DNA of 64,000 nucleotides. It comes from Leptidea sinapis (Eukaryota; Arthropoda; Insecta; Lepidoptera; Pieridae). The position numbers were made by a program, and so were the translations under genes. Each line of letters starts with the position of its first letter. The first letter of the stretch is position 1. Below the pieces are notes generated by a model. It did no database searches. It was not told where the DNA came from and saw only the letters and a program-made list of their open reading frames with translations. Shown here piece by piece: positions 9,393 to 20,756 of this stretch. The DNA lies in NCBI RefSeq assembly GCF_905404315.1, contig NC_066279.1, forward strand, positions 12,501 to 76,500. Reading direction: 5' to 3'.

Positions 9393-10066
9393 ATAATTTA
9401 TTTTCTATTTTTGATCCTTCAACTAATTTATTTAATTTATCATTTAATTGAATTAGAACTTTTTTAGGATTACTATTTTTACCCTTATCATTTTGATTAA
9501 TTCCTAATCGACATTTCATTATATGAAAATTTATTATTATTAAATTAAACAATGAATTTAAAATTTTAATTAATCAAAATAATAATAATAAAGGATCTAC
9601 TTTTATTTTTATTTCATTATTTTCATATATCTTATTTAATAATTTTTTAGGTTTATTCCCTTATATTTTTACAAGTACAAGACATTTATCCATAACCTTA
9701 TCTATTTCTCTTTCTCTATGAATTTCATTCATATTATTTGGATGAATTAATAATTCTCAACATATATTTATTCATATAATTCCCCAAGGAACTCCAACTA
9801 TACTAATACCATTTATAGTATTAATTGAAACTATTAGAAATATTATTCGACCAGGAACATTAGCTATTCGATTAACAGCTAATATAATTGCTGGCCATTT
9901 ATTAATTACTTTACTAAGTAATACAAGTAATATTTTAAATTCTTATTTATTATTTTTATTAATTTTAATTCAAATTATTCTTTTAACTTTAGAAAGAGCA
10001 GTAGCAGTAATTCAATCTTATGTAATTTCTATTTTAAGAACATTATATTCTAGAGAAACTAATTAA
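9386..10066 (+). CDS. ATP6: Mitochondrial ATP6
   Basis: 226 codons from ATGATAAATAAT to TAA at 10064-10066, the usual insect length. It starts MMNNLFSIFDPS and carries the conserved proton-channel segment with Arg (LAIRLTANMIAGHL). The stop shares its last A with the COX3 ATG. No break seen. Confidence 0.9.
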
Positions 10067-10857
10067 TGTCAAATAATTTACATAATCATCCTTACCATTT
10101 AGTTGATTATAGTCCTTGACCTTTAACAGGAGCTATCGGAACTATAACTTTAGTCACAGGACTAGTAAAATGATTTCATAATTTTAATTTTAATTTAATT
10201 TTACTAGGGTATTTTATTATTATCTTAACTATATTCCAATGATGACGTGACATTTCACGAGAAGGAACATTTCGAGGCAAACATACTATTTTAGTATCCA
10301 AAGGTTTACGATGAGGTATAATTTTATTTATTATTTCTGAAATTTTTTTTTTCATTTCTTTTTTTTGAGCATTTTTCCATAGTAGTTTATCTCCTAATGT
10401 AGAAATTGGAATTTCATGACCCCCTACAAGAATTATCCCATTTAATCCATTTCAAATTCCTTTATTAAATACTATTATTCTAATTACTTCAGGATTAACA
10501 GTAACCTGAGCCCACCATGCTATTATAAATAATAATTTTAATCAAACAACTCAAGGATTATTTTTTACTATTATTTTAGGTATTTATTTTTCTTTACTTC
10601 AAGCTTATGAATATTTTGAAGCCCCTTTCTCTATCTCAGACAGAATTTATGGATCAACATTTTTTATAGCAACAGGATTCCATGGACTTCATGTTATCAT
10701 TGGAACTATTTTTCTTTCTATTTGCTTAATTCGACATTTAAATTTTCATTTTTCTAGAAATCATCATTTTGGGTTCGAAGCAGCAGCATGATATTGACAC
10801 TTTGTTGATGTTATTTGATTATTCTTATATATTACTATTTATTGATGAGGAAATTAA
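10066..10857 (+). CDS. COX3: Mitochondrial COX3
   Basis: 263 codons, read through by hand: all in frame with the mitochondrial code, starting MSNNLHNHPYHLVDYSPWPL and ending TATTGATGAGGAAATTAA. Conserved HHFGFEAAAWYWHFVDVVW-type end. No frameshift or stop. Confidence 0.94.
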
Positions 10858-10859
10858 TT

Positions 10860-10924
10860 ATTTATATAATATAAATAGTATATTTGATTTCCAATCAAAA
10901 AGTTTAATAATTTTAATATAAATA
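10860..10924 (+). tRNA. trnG: trnG, mitochondrial type
   Basis: Acceptor ATTTATA/TATAAAT, anticodon TCC in TGATTTCCAATCA. Between COX3 and ND3 as expected. Confidence 0.86.
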
Positions 10925-11278
10925 ATACTTATTATTCTTTTAATTTCAATGATTTTCTTTATTATTTCTAATATTCTTATAATAATTTCAATAATAATTT
11001 CTAAAAAATCAATTATAGATCGAGAAAAATGTTCTCCATTTGAATGTGGATTTGATCCTAAATCTCTTCCTCGAATTCCATTTTCATTACATTTTTTTTT
11101 AATTACAGTTATTTTTCTTATTTTTGATGTTGAAATTGCTTTAATTTTCCCTATTATTAAAACATTTAACTTAACTAATTTAATTATCTGATTCAAAACT
11201 TCTATATTTTTTATTATTATATTACTATTAGGTTTATATCATGAATGAAATCAAAAGATACTAAACTGAAGCTATTAA
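10922..11278 (+). CDS. ND3: Mitochondrial ND3
   Basis: NADH dehydrogenase subunit 3. ATA start (10922 or 10925), open to TAA near 11276. The family signature SPFECGFDP is present as CSPFECGFDPKSLPRIPFS, followed by DVEIALIFP. Usual length. Confidence 0.9.
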
Positions 11279-11281
11279 TAT

Positions 11282-11347
11282 AGGATTATAGTTTAATTAA
11301 AACATTTAATTTGCATTTAAATGATAATGAAATTTCATTTTATCTTA
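11282..11347 (+). tRNA. trnA: trnA, mitochondrial type
   Basis: Anticodon TGC in AATTTGCATTT; first gene of the A-R-N-S1-E-F cluster in the insect order. Confidence 0.83.
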
Positions 11348-11408
11348 AATAAGAAGCAATTTTGCATTTAATTTCGACTTAAAAGATAGAGTTATTAACT
11401 CCTTATTT
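11347..11408 (+). tRNA. trnR: trnR, mitochondrial type
   Basis: Acceptor AAATAAG/CTTATTT, anticodon TCG in AATTTCGACTT. Confidence 0.83.
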
Positions 11409-11409
11409 G

Positions 11410-11473
11410 TTAATTGAAACCAAAAAGAGGTATATCACTGTTAATGATAAAATTGAATTCTATTCCAATTAAA
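11410..11473 (+). tRNA. trnN: trnN, mitochondrial type
   Basis: Acceptor TTAATTG/CAATTAA, anticodon GTT in CACTGTTAATG. Confidence 0.84.
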
Positions 11474-11532
11474 GAAATATTCCTATTAAGCTGCTAACTT
11501 AAATTCAGTGGATAATTCCCATTAATATTTCT
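11474..11532 (+). tRNA. trnS1: trnS1 (AGN), mitochondrial type
   Basis: Acceptor GAAATAT/ATATTTC, anticodon GCT in AAGCTGCTAACTT. Short D-side, as usual for this tRNA. Confidence 0.83.
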
Positions 11533-11601
11533 ATTTATATAGTTTAAAAAAAAACTTTACATTTTCATTGTAATATTAAAAATTTTTTTTTTTTATAAAT
11601 A
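11533..11601 (+). tRNA. trnE: trnE, mitochondrial type
   Basis: Acceptor ATTTATA/TATAAAT, anticodon TTC in CATTTTCATTG. Confidence 0.83.
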
Positions 11602-11661
11602 TCTAAAGATTTTATAATCCTCAATATCTTCAATATTATACTCTTTTTAAGCTATTTAAAT
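11600..11661 (-). tRNA. trnF: trnF, mitochondrial type
   Basis: Minus strand; anticodon GAA in ATTGAAGAT; acceptor ATTTAAA with TTTAGAT. Follows ND5 on the same strand. Confidence 0.82.
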
Positions 11662-13378
11662 AAATTATTATAACAATTACTAAAAATAACATTCAAATAA
11701 CAAATCTATATAAATAAATCTTATAATTATTTATTTGTATAAGATTAAAAATAATTGAATAATTTTTTAAAATATTATATAAACCTTGACCGCTATAAAT
11801 TTCTCTTCACCCTAAATCAATATTTTTTATTAATTTAAAACCAAAATTTAAATAATTAAAAACTAAACCATAAGTTAATAAATTTGGTATAAACCATATT
11901 AATCTTAAAAAATTATTTAAATTATAAAATAATTTTAATTTATTTATAGAATATAAATTCATACTTCTAATCAATCATCCTAGGAATATTCCAATTCCTC
12001 TAACATAAATTACTATTAATTTTATTCTTAGGGGTAAATAAATTATATAAGGATAATTAAATATTAATCATCTTAAACCTCTACCAGAAACTACTCTTAT
12101 AATTATTAATAAAAATATTCTTTTTAATATAATATAATCTTCTTCATATAAATTATAAATACTTCTTAAATTAAACTCATTAATTATTAAATATATAATT
12201 AAACGTATTCTATAAAATATTGTTAAACCAGTAGAAAAATAATATAAATAAAAAATTATTAAATTTAAATTTCTTATTCTAACCATTTCTAAAATTAAAT
12301 CTTTTGAATAAAATCCAGCTAAAAATGGAATTCCGCATAAAGATAAACTTGAAACATTCATACACAATGACGTATAAGGAATGTAAAATGAAATACCCCC
12401 TATTATTCGAATATCTTGATTATCACTTATTATATGAATAATTATTCCTGCACATATAAATAATAAAGCTTTAAATATAGCATGAGTTAATAAATGAAAA
12501 AAAGCTAATTCTTTAAATCCTATTAATAAAATTCTCATTATTAAACCTAATTGTCTTAAAGTTGATAAAGCAATATTTTTTTTTAAATCAAATTCATAAT
12601 TAGCTGAAATCCCAGCTATAAATATAGTTAAACTAGAAATTAATAAAATGAAATTTGTAAATTCTAATGTTATTAATAATCTATTAAATCGAATTAATAA
12701 ATAAACCCCTGCAGTAACTAAAGTTGAAGAATGAACTAAAGCTGAAACAGGAGTAGGAGCTGCTATAGCAGCAGGTAATCAAGCTCTAAAAGGAATTTGT
12801 GCTCTTTTTGTTATTGCCCCCAAAATAATTATTACACTAATAATCTTTATAGAAAAATCATTATTTATTAATTCTAAATAAAAAATATAATTTCATCTTC
12901 CATAATTTAATATTCAAGCAATTACTATTAATAATATAACATCCCCAACCCGATTAGATAGAACTGTTAATATTCCAGCATTATAAGACTTAATATTTTG
13001 ATAATAAATTACTAAACAATAGGAAACTAAACCTAATCCATCTCACCCAAGAAAAATTCTAATAATATTAGGACTGATAATTAATAAATATATTGATAAA
13101 ATAAATAATAAAACTAAAATTAAAAATCGTATTAAATTTAATTCAGACTTTATATAACTTTTTCTATAATAAATTACAGAAGCTGAAATTAAACTAACAA
13201 ATATTATAAATAATGTAGATATCCAATCTAATAAAATTGTAAAAACAATATTTATAGAATTAAAAGAAATTAATTCCCACTCTAAAAAATATGTTATATT
13301 AGTTATAGTTAAATAAATTGTTAATATCATATTTAATATTATAAATATTATTAAAAAAAAAAATCTTAAAAAATAAAT
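11662..13378 (-). CDS. ND5: Mitochondrial ND5 (block A, full length)
   Basis: Minus strand, ATT start at 13378 followed by YFLSFFFL-type residues, ending with an incomplete T at trnF. Segments recognised include FLEWELISFNSMN and the lumen-facing HAMFKALLFICAG region. The 11-T run near the start keeps frame here but is 10 T in the block C copy. I sampled rather than read every codon, so an undetected break is possible. Confidence 0.85.
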
Positions 13379-13390
13379 ATTTTTATTGAA

Positions 13391-13458
13391 AATAACTTAA
13401 AGTGAATATACACATTTTTGATGCCACAAATCAATATTTTTTTTAAATTATTTAAATA
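13391..13458 (-). tRNA. trnH: trnH, mitochondrial type
   Basis: Minus strand; anticodon GTG in GATTTGTGGCATC. Between ND5 and ND4. A second copy, plus strand, is in block C near 17948-18014. Confidence 0.82.
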
Positions 13459-14796
13459 AAATCAAATTATTAAATAATCAATTTTTATAATTAAAATATT
13501 TAAAGGTAATCAATGTAATAATAATAATAAATATTCACGAGAAGAACTTAAATAAAATCTATATAAACCTAAATTATATTCACCATGTTGAGAATAAGAA
13601 TATAAATAAAGTCTATAACCAGCTCTAAGGAAAGAAATTATTATTAATATAAATATTCTTATTCAAGATCATCTAATTAAACTATTAATTAATTCAACTT
13701 CCCCTCAGAAATTTATTGAAGGAGGAGCTGCTATATTAGAAATTATTAATAAAAATCACCATAATCTTAATGTAGGTATAAGATTTATTATTCCTTTATT
13801 AATAAATAATCTTCGTCTCATAAAACGTTCATAATTTATATTAGATAAACAAAATATTCCAGATGAACATAACCCATGACCAATTATTAATAAATAAGAC
13901 CCTATAAAACCCCAATAATTTATAGTTATTATACCTCCAATTACTAATCCCATATGAGCAACTGATGAATAAGCAATTAAAGATTTTATATCAACTTGAC
14001 AAAAACATTTTAATCTAATATAAACTCCACCTAATAATCTAATTACAATTCAAATAAAACCAATTTTTTTATTAATTTCTTGAAATATAATTAAAACTCG
14101 TAATAGCCCATAACCCCCTAATTTTAACATAATTCCAGCTAAAATTATAGACCCTGAAATTGGAGCCTCAACATGAGCTTTAGGTAATCATAAATGAACA
14201 AAATATATAGGTATTTTAACTAAAAAAGCTATAATTATTACTAAATATAATATAATATAATCATATCTTAAAAATTTATATATATATATAATTATTGTAT
14301 TTATATTATTAAAAATATAAAAAATCCCTAAAAATAAAGGTAAAGAAACAAATAAAGTATAGAATAATAAATATAAACCAGCTTGAATTCGTTCTGGTTG
14401 ATACCCCCAACCTAAAATTAAAATTAAAGTAGGAATTAATCTTCTCTCAAAAAATAAATAAAATATAAATATATTTATAGAACTAAAAGTTAAATATAAT
14501 AATAATAATAATAATATAATATTAAATAAAAATAATTTATAATAATAATTTCCTTTATATAAATTTTCTCTTGCTATAATTATTAAAATTCTAACTCAAA
14601 TACTTAATATAATTAAGCCAAAAGAAATTATATCACACCCTAATATATAACTTAAATTTGAATAAAATATTAAATTTATAGATAAATTTATAAATAAAAA
14701 TATTATTAAAAATAATATTATTTGAGCCAATCAAAATATTTTTTTTAAAAAACATAAAGGTATCATTAATAATAAAAATATAAAAAATTTTATCAT
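13459..14796 (-). CDS. ND4: Mitochondrial ND4
   Basis: Minus strand, ATG at 14796 (ATGATAAAATTTTTT), overlapping the ND4L end by seven bases. About 1340 nt with an incomplete T stop at trnH, the usual length. The familiar LPKAHVEAP segment appears in the 14170-14190 area. It is part-duplicated, inverted, in block C. Confidence 0.86.
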
Positions 14797-15071
14797 AATA
14801 AATTATAACTTTGAAAATAATCATTTCTATGAGTTCGAATTATTGAAACTAAAATTGATAATCCTAAAGCCCCCTCACATACTGTAAATACTAAAAATAC
14901 TATTAATATAAATATATTATAATTTATTATAATTATATAAATTAATATTATTAAATAAATTCTTAATACAATAAATTCTAATCTAAGTAGAACAATTAAT
15001 AAATGTTTATGCTTTCTAACAAAAATTATATTTCCGACAAAAAATATTAATATAAATAAAAATTTTATCAT
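14790..15071 (-). CDS. ND4L: Mitochondrial ND4L
   Basis: Minus strand, ATG at 15071, 93 codons to TAA at 14790. In the mitochondrial code the TGA at 14795 is Trp and the frame runs on to TAA. It ends in the conserved CEGALGLSILVS region. Overlaps the ND4 start. Confidence 0.9.
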
Positions 15072-15073
15072 TA

Positions 15074-15136
15074 GTTTTTATAGTTTATTCAAAACATTGG
15101 TCTTGTAAATCAAAAATAATATTTTATTTAAAAACT
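15074..15136 (+). tRNA. trnT: trnT, mitochondrial type
   Basis: Acceptor GTTTTTA/TAAAAAC, anticodon TGT in GTCTTGTAAATC. Confidence 0.84.
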
Positions 15137-15203
15137 TCAAAGAAAAGATTTATACCTTATCAATAATCTCCAAAATTATTATTTTTATTAAACTATTCCT
15201 TGA
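15137..15203 (-). tRNA. trnP: trnP, mitochondrial type
   Basis: Minus strand; acceptor pair TCAAAGA/TCCTTGA read on plus, anticodon TGG (plus CTCCAAA). Standard T-P pair before ND6. Confidence 0.84.
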
Positions 15204-15204
15204 T

Positions 15205-15729
15205 ATTCTAAAAATATTCATTATTTTATTAATAATTTTAATCTCAAGTATAATAATTTTTATTAAACATCCTTTATCCATAGGAATTATAATCTTAACT
15301 CAAACTTTATTATTATGTTTAATTTCAGGAATAATAATTAGAACTTATTGATTTTCTTACATTCTATTTTTAATTTTTTTAGGGGGACTTTTAGTTTTAT
15401 TTATTTATATTTCAAGAATTGCATCAAATGAATTAATCAATTTTTCTTTAAATTTTAAAATATTTCTATTTATTTTAATTAATTTTTTAATTTTTAATTG
15501 ATTTTTTTATAAATCTTACTACTCATCAAATTTATTTATTAATTATGAAATAAATAATTTATTAAATATATTTTTAATAATTGAAGAAAATAACTTAAAT
15601 TTAACTAAATTGTATAATAATCAAACATATTTTTTAACTATAATATTAATTATTTATATATTTATTACATTAATTGCTGTTATTAAAATTACAAATATTT
15701 TTTTTGGCCCTTTACGATCATTTAACTAA
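15205..15729 (+). CDS. ND6: Mitochondrial ND6
   Basis: ATT start at 15205, open in the mitochondrial code to TAA at 15727-15729, whose last A is the first base of the CYTB ATG. Conserved FFGPLRSFN end. Usual length (about 175 codons). Confidence 0.86.
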
Positions 15730-16296
15730 TGATAAATAATTTTAAACCTTTACAAAAAACTCATCCTTTAATTAAAATTTTAAATGGAGCATTAATTGAT
15801 TTACCAAGACCATCAAATATTTCCTCATTGTGAAATTTTGGATCTTTATTAGGATTATGCTTAATTAGCCAAATTATTACAGGATTATTCTTATCAATAT
15901 ATTATTGTGCTAATATTGAATTAGCATTTTACAGAGTAAATTACATTTGTCGAAATGTTAATTATGGTTGATTAATCCGAACTCTTCATGCTAATGGTGC
16001 ATCATTTTTTTTTATTTGTATTTACATTCATATTGGACGAGGCATTTATTATGAATCTTTTAATTTATTATATACATGAATAATTGGAATTATTATTTTA
16101 TTTTTATTGATAATAACAGCATTTATAGGGTATGTTCTACCTTGAGGGCAAATATCTTTTTGGGGGGCTACAGTAATTACTAATTTATTATCAGCTATTC
16201 CTTATTTAGGAACAAATTTAGTTAATTGAATTTGAGGAGGATTTGCAGTAGATAACCCAACTTTAACTCGATTTTATTCATTTCATTTCTTACTTA
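15729..16296 (+). pseudogene. CYTB: Mitochondrial CYTB, 5' half
   Basis: Cytochrome b from ATGATAAATAATTTT to the DNPTLTRFYSFHFLL segment, then cut at about 16296 by a rearrangement. The heme-ligand segment RTLHANGASFFF is intact. The usual AMHYT segment reads SMYYC here, which may be substitution in the insert or lineage variation. The remaining half, trnS2 and ND1 are missing. Confidence 0.93.
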
Positions 16297-16321
16297 ACAT
16301 TAAAATTAATTCATTTGATGA
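16297..16321. other. Junction filler, block A to block B
   Basis: About 25 AT-rich bases that fit neither CYTB nor the inverted COX1 end that follows. Short filler at a joint is typical of end-joining with templated copying. Confidence 0.55.
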
Positions 16322-17434
16322 ATAATTGGAAGTTCATTATATGAATGTTCTGCTGGAGGTAAATTTTGGAATCATTCAATAGAAGAAGGCATATTTAAGG
16401 AAAAAATTACAATTCGTTGATTAATTATAGATTCTCAAATAATTATAATTATAAAAATAGTTCCTAATAATGAAATATAAGATCCAATAGAAGAAATAAT
16501 ATTTCATGATAAATAATAATCAGGATAATCAGAGTAACGACGAGGTATTCCAGCTAATCCTAAAAAATGTTGAGGAAAAAATGTTAAATTTACTCCAATA
16601 AATATAATAATAAATTGAATTTTAAGTAAAAAAGGATTAAGAATTAATCCTGTGAAAAGAGGGTATCAATGAATGAATCCTCCAAAAATTGCAAATACAG
16701 CTCCTATTGAAAGTACATAGTGAAAGTGGGCTACAACATAATAAGTATCATGAAGAATAACATCAATGGATGAGTTAGCTAAAATTACTCCTGTTAATCC
16801 CCCAATAGTAAATAAAAAAACAAATCCTAATCTTCATAATATAGATGGTCTATAATTAATTTGAGTTCCATAAAGAGTTGCTAATCAACTAAAAATTTTA
16901 ATTCCTGTAGGAATAGCAATAATTATTGTTGCTGAAGTAAAATAGGCTCGAGTATCAATATCTATTCCTACTGTAAATATATGATGAGCTCATACAATGA
17001 ATCCTAATAACCCAATTGCTATTATAGCATAAATTATTCCTAATGATCCAAATGTTTCTTTTTTTCCTCTTTCTTGGGTAATAATATGTGAAATTATCCC
17101 AAATCCTGGAAGAATAAGAATATAAACTTCAGGGTGCCCAAAAAATCAAAATAAATGTTGATAAAGAATTGGATCCCCTCCTCCTGCTGGATCAAAAAAT
17201 GATGTATTTAAATTTCGATCAGTGAGTAATATAGTAATAGCTCCAGCTAAAACAGGAAGAGATAATAAAAGTAATAAAGCTGTAATTCCTACGGCTCATA
17301 CAAATAAAGGTATTTGATCAAATGATAAATTATTAATCCGTATATTAATAATGGTTGTAATAAAATTAATTGCTCCAAGAATAGAGGAAATTCCAGCTAA
17401 ATGAAGGGAAAAAATAGCTAAATCAACTGATGAT
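16322..17434 (-). pseudogene. COX1: Mitochondrial COX1 fragment, inverted (block B)
   Basis: Reverse complement of COX1 from its C-terminal end back to the SSVDLAIFSLHLAG region; it matches block D with only a few differences (for example near 17175). It is inverted relative to block A and truncated at both ends. Confidence 0.92.
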
Positions 17435-17463
17435 AATATGTTTCTATTAAAGATATAACCTAA
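17435..17463. other. Junction filler, block B to block C
   Basis: About 29 bases between the end of COX1 similarity and the start of ND4 similarity; origin not recognised. Confidence 0.5.
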
Positions 17464-17947
17464 TATTGGGGTTTTATAGGGTCTTATTTACAATATTAAT
17501 TGAATAAAATTAGAATAATTGGTCATGGGTTATGTTCATCTGGAATATTTTGTTTATCTAATATAAATTATGAACGTTTTATGAGACGAAGATTATTTAT
17601 TAATAAAGGAATAATAAATCTTATACCTACATTAAGATTATGGTGATTTTTATTAATAATTTCTAATATAGCAGCTCCTCCTTCAATAAATTTCTGAGGG
17701 GAAGTTGAATTAATTAATAGTTTAATTAGATGATCTTGAATAAGAATATTTATACTAATAATAATTTCTTTCCTTAGAGCTGGTTATAGACTTTATTTAT
17801 ATTCTTATTCTCAACATGGTGAATATAATTTAGGTTTATATAGATTTTATTTAAGTTCTTCTCGTGAATATTTATTATTATTATTACATTGATTACCTTT
17901 AAATATTTTAATTATAAAAATTGATTATTTAATAGTTTGATTTTATT
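17464..17947 (+). pseudogene. ND4: Mitochondrial ND4 3' part (block C)
   Basis: Plus-strand copy of the ND4 C-terminal third. At 17491-17513 a 23-nt filler replaces two bases and brings an in-frame TAA. It otherwise nearly matches block A, with a T to C change near 17756. Confidence 0.85.
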
Positions 17948-18014
17948 TAAATAATTTAAAAAAAATATTGATTTGTGGCATCAAAAATGTGTATATTCAC
18001 TTTAAGTTATTTTC
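17948..18014 (+). tRNA. trnH: trnH, second copy (block C)
   Basis: Same sequence as the block A trnH in the opposite orientation; anticodon GTG. Confidence 0.78.
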
Positions 18015-18023
18015 AATAAAAAT

Positions 18024-18641
18024 ATTTATTTTTTAAGATTTTTTTTTTAATAATATTTATAATATTAAATATGATATTAACAATTTATTTAACTATAACT
18101 AATATAACATATTTTTTAGAGTGGGAATTAATTTCTTTTAATTCTATAAATATTGTTTTTACAATTTTATTAGATTGGATATCTACATTATTTATAATAT
18201 TTGTTAGTTTAATTTCAGCTTCTGTAATTTATTATAGAAAAAGTTATATAAAGTCTGAATTAAATTTAATACGATTTTTAATTTTAGTTTTATTATTTAT
18301 TTTATCAATATATTTATTAATTATCAGTCCTAATATTATTAGAATTTTTCTTGGGTGAGATGGATTAGGTTTAGTTTCCTATTGTTTAGTAATTTATTAT
18401 CAAAATATTAAGTCTTATAATGCTGGAATATTAACAGTTCTATCTAATCGGGTTGGGGATGTTATATTATTAATAGTAATTGCTTGAATATTAAATTATG
18501 GAAGATGAAATTATATTTTTTATTTAGAATTAATAAATAATGATTTTTCTATAAAGATTATTAGTGTAATAATTATTTTGGGGGCAATAACAAAAAGAGC
18601 ACAAATTCCTTTTAGAGCTTGATTACCTGCTGCTATAGCAG
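18024..18641 (+). pseudogene. ND5: Mitochondrial ND5 5' part (block C)
   Basis: Plus-strand copy of the ND5 N-terminal third, cut at 18641 (LPAAMAA region). The T-run after AAGA has 10 T's against 11 in block A, a frameshift near the start. 18071-18358 is identical in translation to 13043-13330. Confidence 0.88.
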
Positions 18642-18649
18642 TATATTAA

Positions 18650-18971
18650 TATTTACCTAAATTAATTATTATTAATTATTAATTTTTTTTCCTTAGGAGG
18701 TTTACCCCCATTCTTAGGATTTTTCCCTAAGTGAATTATTATTAATTTTTTATTTAACAATAATTTAACATTAATTGCTTTTATTTTTTTAATATCAAGA
18801 TTAATTATAATATTTTTTTACATTCGAATTATTTATTTATCAATTTTACTAATTAATTTTAAATTAAAATGATTAAAGATTAATTTTAAAATTAGTTTTT
18901 TTTCATTTATTAATTTTATTTCTTTAATTTCCTTATCAAGTTTAATCCTTAATACTTTTTTCTTTTTTTAA
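18650..18971 (+). pseudogene. ND2: Mitochondrial ND2, 3' end (block D)
   Basis: C-terminal ~100 codons including SLGGLPPFLGFFPKW, ending TTTTTTTAA before trnW. About 30 AT-rich bases before 18676 are of unclear origin. Confidence 0.88.
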
Positions 18972-19035
18972 GGTTTTAAGTTAAATTAAACTAATAGTCT
19001 TCAAAATTATTTATAAAGAAAATCTTTAAGCCTTA
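18970..19035 (+). tRNA. trnW: trnW, mitochondrial type
   Basis: Anticodon TCA in TAGTCTTCAAAAT; overlaps trnC by several bases, as usual in Lepidoptera. Confidence 0.83.
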
Positions 19036-19090
19036 GTAATATTTACACCTTAAAATTTGCAATTTTATATCATTTATGAATATAAGGCTT
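19029..19090 (-). tRNA. trnC: trnC, mitochondrial type
   Basis: Minus strand; acceptor AGCCTTA/TAAGGCT on plus, anticodon GCA (plus TTTGCAATT). Confidence 0.83.
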
Positions 19091-19093
19091 ATT

Positions 19094-19158
19094 AATAAAA
19101 GAGATTATTCTCGTTAATAAATTTACAATTTATCGCTTATACCTCAGCCATTTTATTT
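19094..19158 (-). tRNA. trnY: trnY, mitochondrial type
   Basis: Minus strand; anticodon GTA (plus TTTACAATT). Directly upstream of COX1. Confidence 0.8.
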
Positions 19159-19159
19159 G

Positions 19160-20695
19160 CGAAAATGACTTTTTTCTACAAATCATAAAGATATTGGAAC
19201 TTTATATTTTATCTTTGGAATTTGAGCTGGTATAGTAGGAACTTCATTAAGTTTATTAATTCGAACAGAATTAGGAAATCCTGGATCTTTAATTGGAGAT
19301 GATCAAGTTTATAATACTATTGTTACTGCTCATGCTTTTATCATAATTTTTTTTATAGTAATACCAATCATAATTGGAGGATTCGGAAATTGATTAATTC
19401 CTTTAATACTTGGAGCTCCAGATATAGCTTTCCCCCGTATAAATAATATAAGTTTCTGAATACTCCCCCCCTCTCTTTTAATTTTAATTACAAGAAGTGT
19501 AGTAGAAAATGGAGCAGGTACTGGATGAACAGTTTATCCCCCGCTTTCATCTAATATTGCTCATAGAGGATCATCAGTTGATTTAGCTATTTTTTCCCTT
19601 CATTTAGCTGGAATTTCCTCTATTCTTGGAGCAATTAATTTTATTACAACCATTATTAATATACGGATTAATAATTTATCATTTGATCAAATACCTTTAT
19701 TTGTATGAGCCGTAGGAATTACAGCTTTATTACTTTTATTATCTCTTCCTGTTTTAGCTGGAGCTATTACTATATTACTCACTGATCGAAATTTAAATAC
19801 ATCATTTTTTGATCCAGCAGGAGGGGGGGATCCAATTCTTTATCAACATTTATTTTGATTTTTTGGGCACCCTGAAGTTTATATTCTTATTCTTCCAGGA
19901 TTTGGGATAATTTCACATATTATTACCCAAGAAAGAGGAAAAAAAGAAACATTTGGATCATTAGGAATAATTTATGCTATAATAGCAATTGGGTTATTAG
20001 GATTCATTGTATGAGCTCATCATATATTTACAGTAGGAATAGATATTGATACTCGAGCCTATTTTACTTCAGCAACAATAATTATTGCTATTCCTACAGG
20101 AATTAAAATTTTTAGTTGATTAGCAACTCTTTATGGAACTCAAATTAATTATAGACCATCTATATTATGAAGATTAGGATTTGTTTTTTTATTTACTATT
20201 GGGGGATTAACAGGAGTAATTTTAGCTAACTCATCCATTGATGTTATTCTTCATGATACTTATTATGTTGTAGCCCACTTTCACTATGTACTTTCAATAG
20301 GAGCTGTATTTGCAATTTTTGGAGGATTCATTCATTGATACCCTCTTTTCACAGGATTAATTCTTAATCCTTTTTTACTTAAAATTCAATTTATTATTAT
20401 ATTTATTGGAGTAAATTTAACATTTTTTCCTCAACATTTTTTAGGATTAGCTGGAATACCTCGTCGTTACTCTGATTATCCTGATTATTATTTATCATGA
20501 AATATTATTTCTTCTATTGGATCTTATATTTCATTATTAGGAACTATTTTTATAATTATAATTATTTGAGAATCTATAATTAATCAACGAATTGTAATTT
20601 TTTCCTTAAATATGCCTTCTTCTATTGAATGATTCCAAAATTTACCTCCAGCAGAACATTCATATAATGAACTTCCAATTATAAGAAATTTCTAA
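19160..20695 (+). CDS. COX1: Mitochondrial COX1, full length (block D)
   Basis: Cytochrome c oxidase subunit I with the lepidopteran CGA start (RKWLFSTNHKDIGTLYF) and the end at TTC-T(AA) in trnL2. The standard barcode region is complete, and the heme/copper histidine segments (WFFGHPEVY, HHMFTVG, HDTYYVVAHFHYVLS) are intact. No stop in the mitochondrial code where read. The barcode part should identify the species. Confidence 0.93.
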
Positions 20696-20756
20696 TATGG
20701 CAGATTATATGTAATGGATTTAAACCCCATTTATAAAGGTTTTCCTTTTTTTAGAA
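20691..20756 (+). tRNA. trnL2: trnL2 (UUR), second copy (block D)
   Basis: Identical to 8350-8415. Confidence 0.87.

Noticed and set aside
12068..12538. Separate small proteins in the mitochondrial block read in the standard code
   Set aside because: They are pieces of ND5, ND4 and ND4L cut by TGA, which is Trp in the mitochondrial code.
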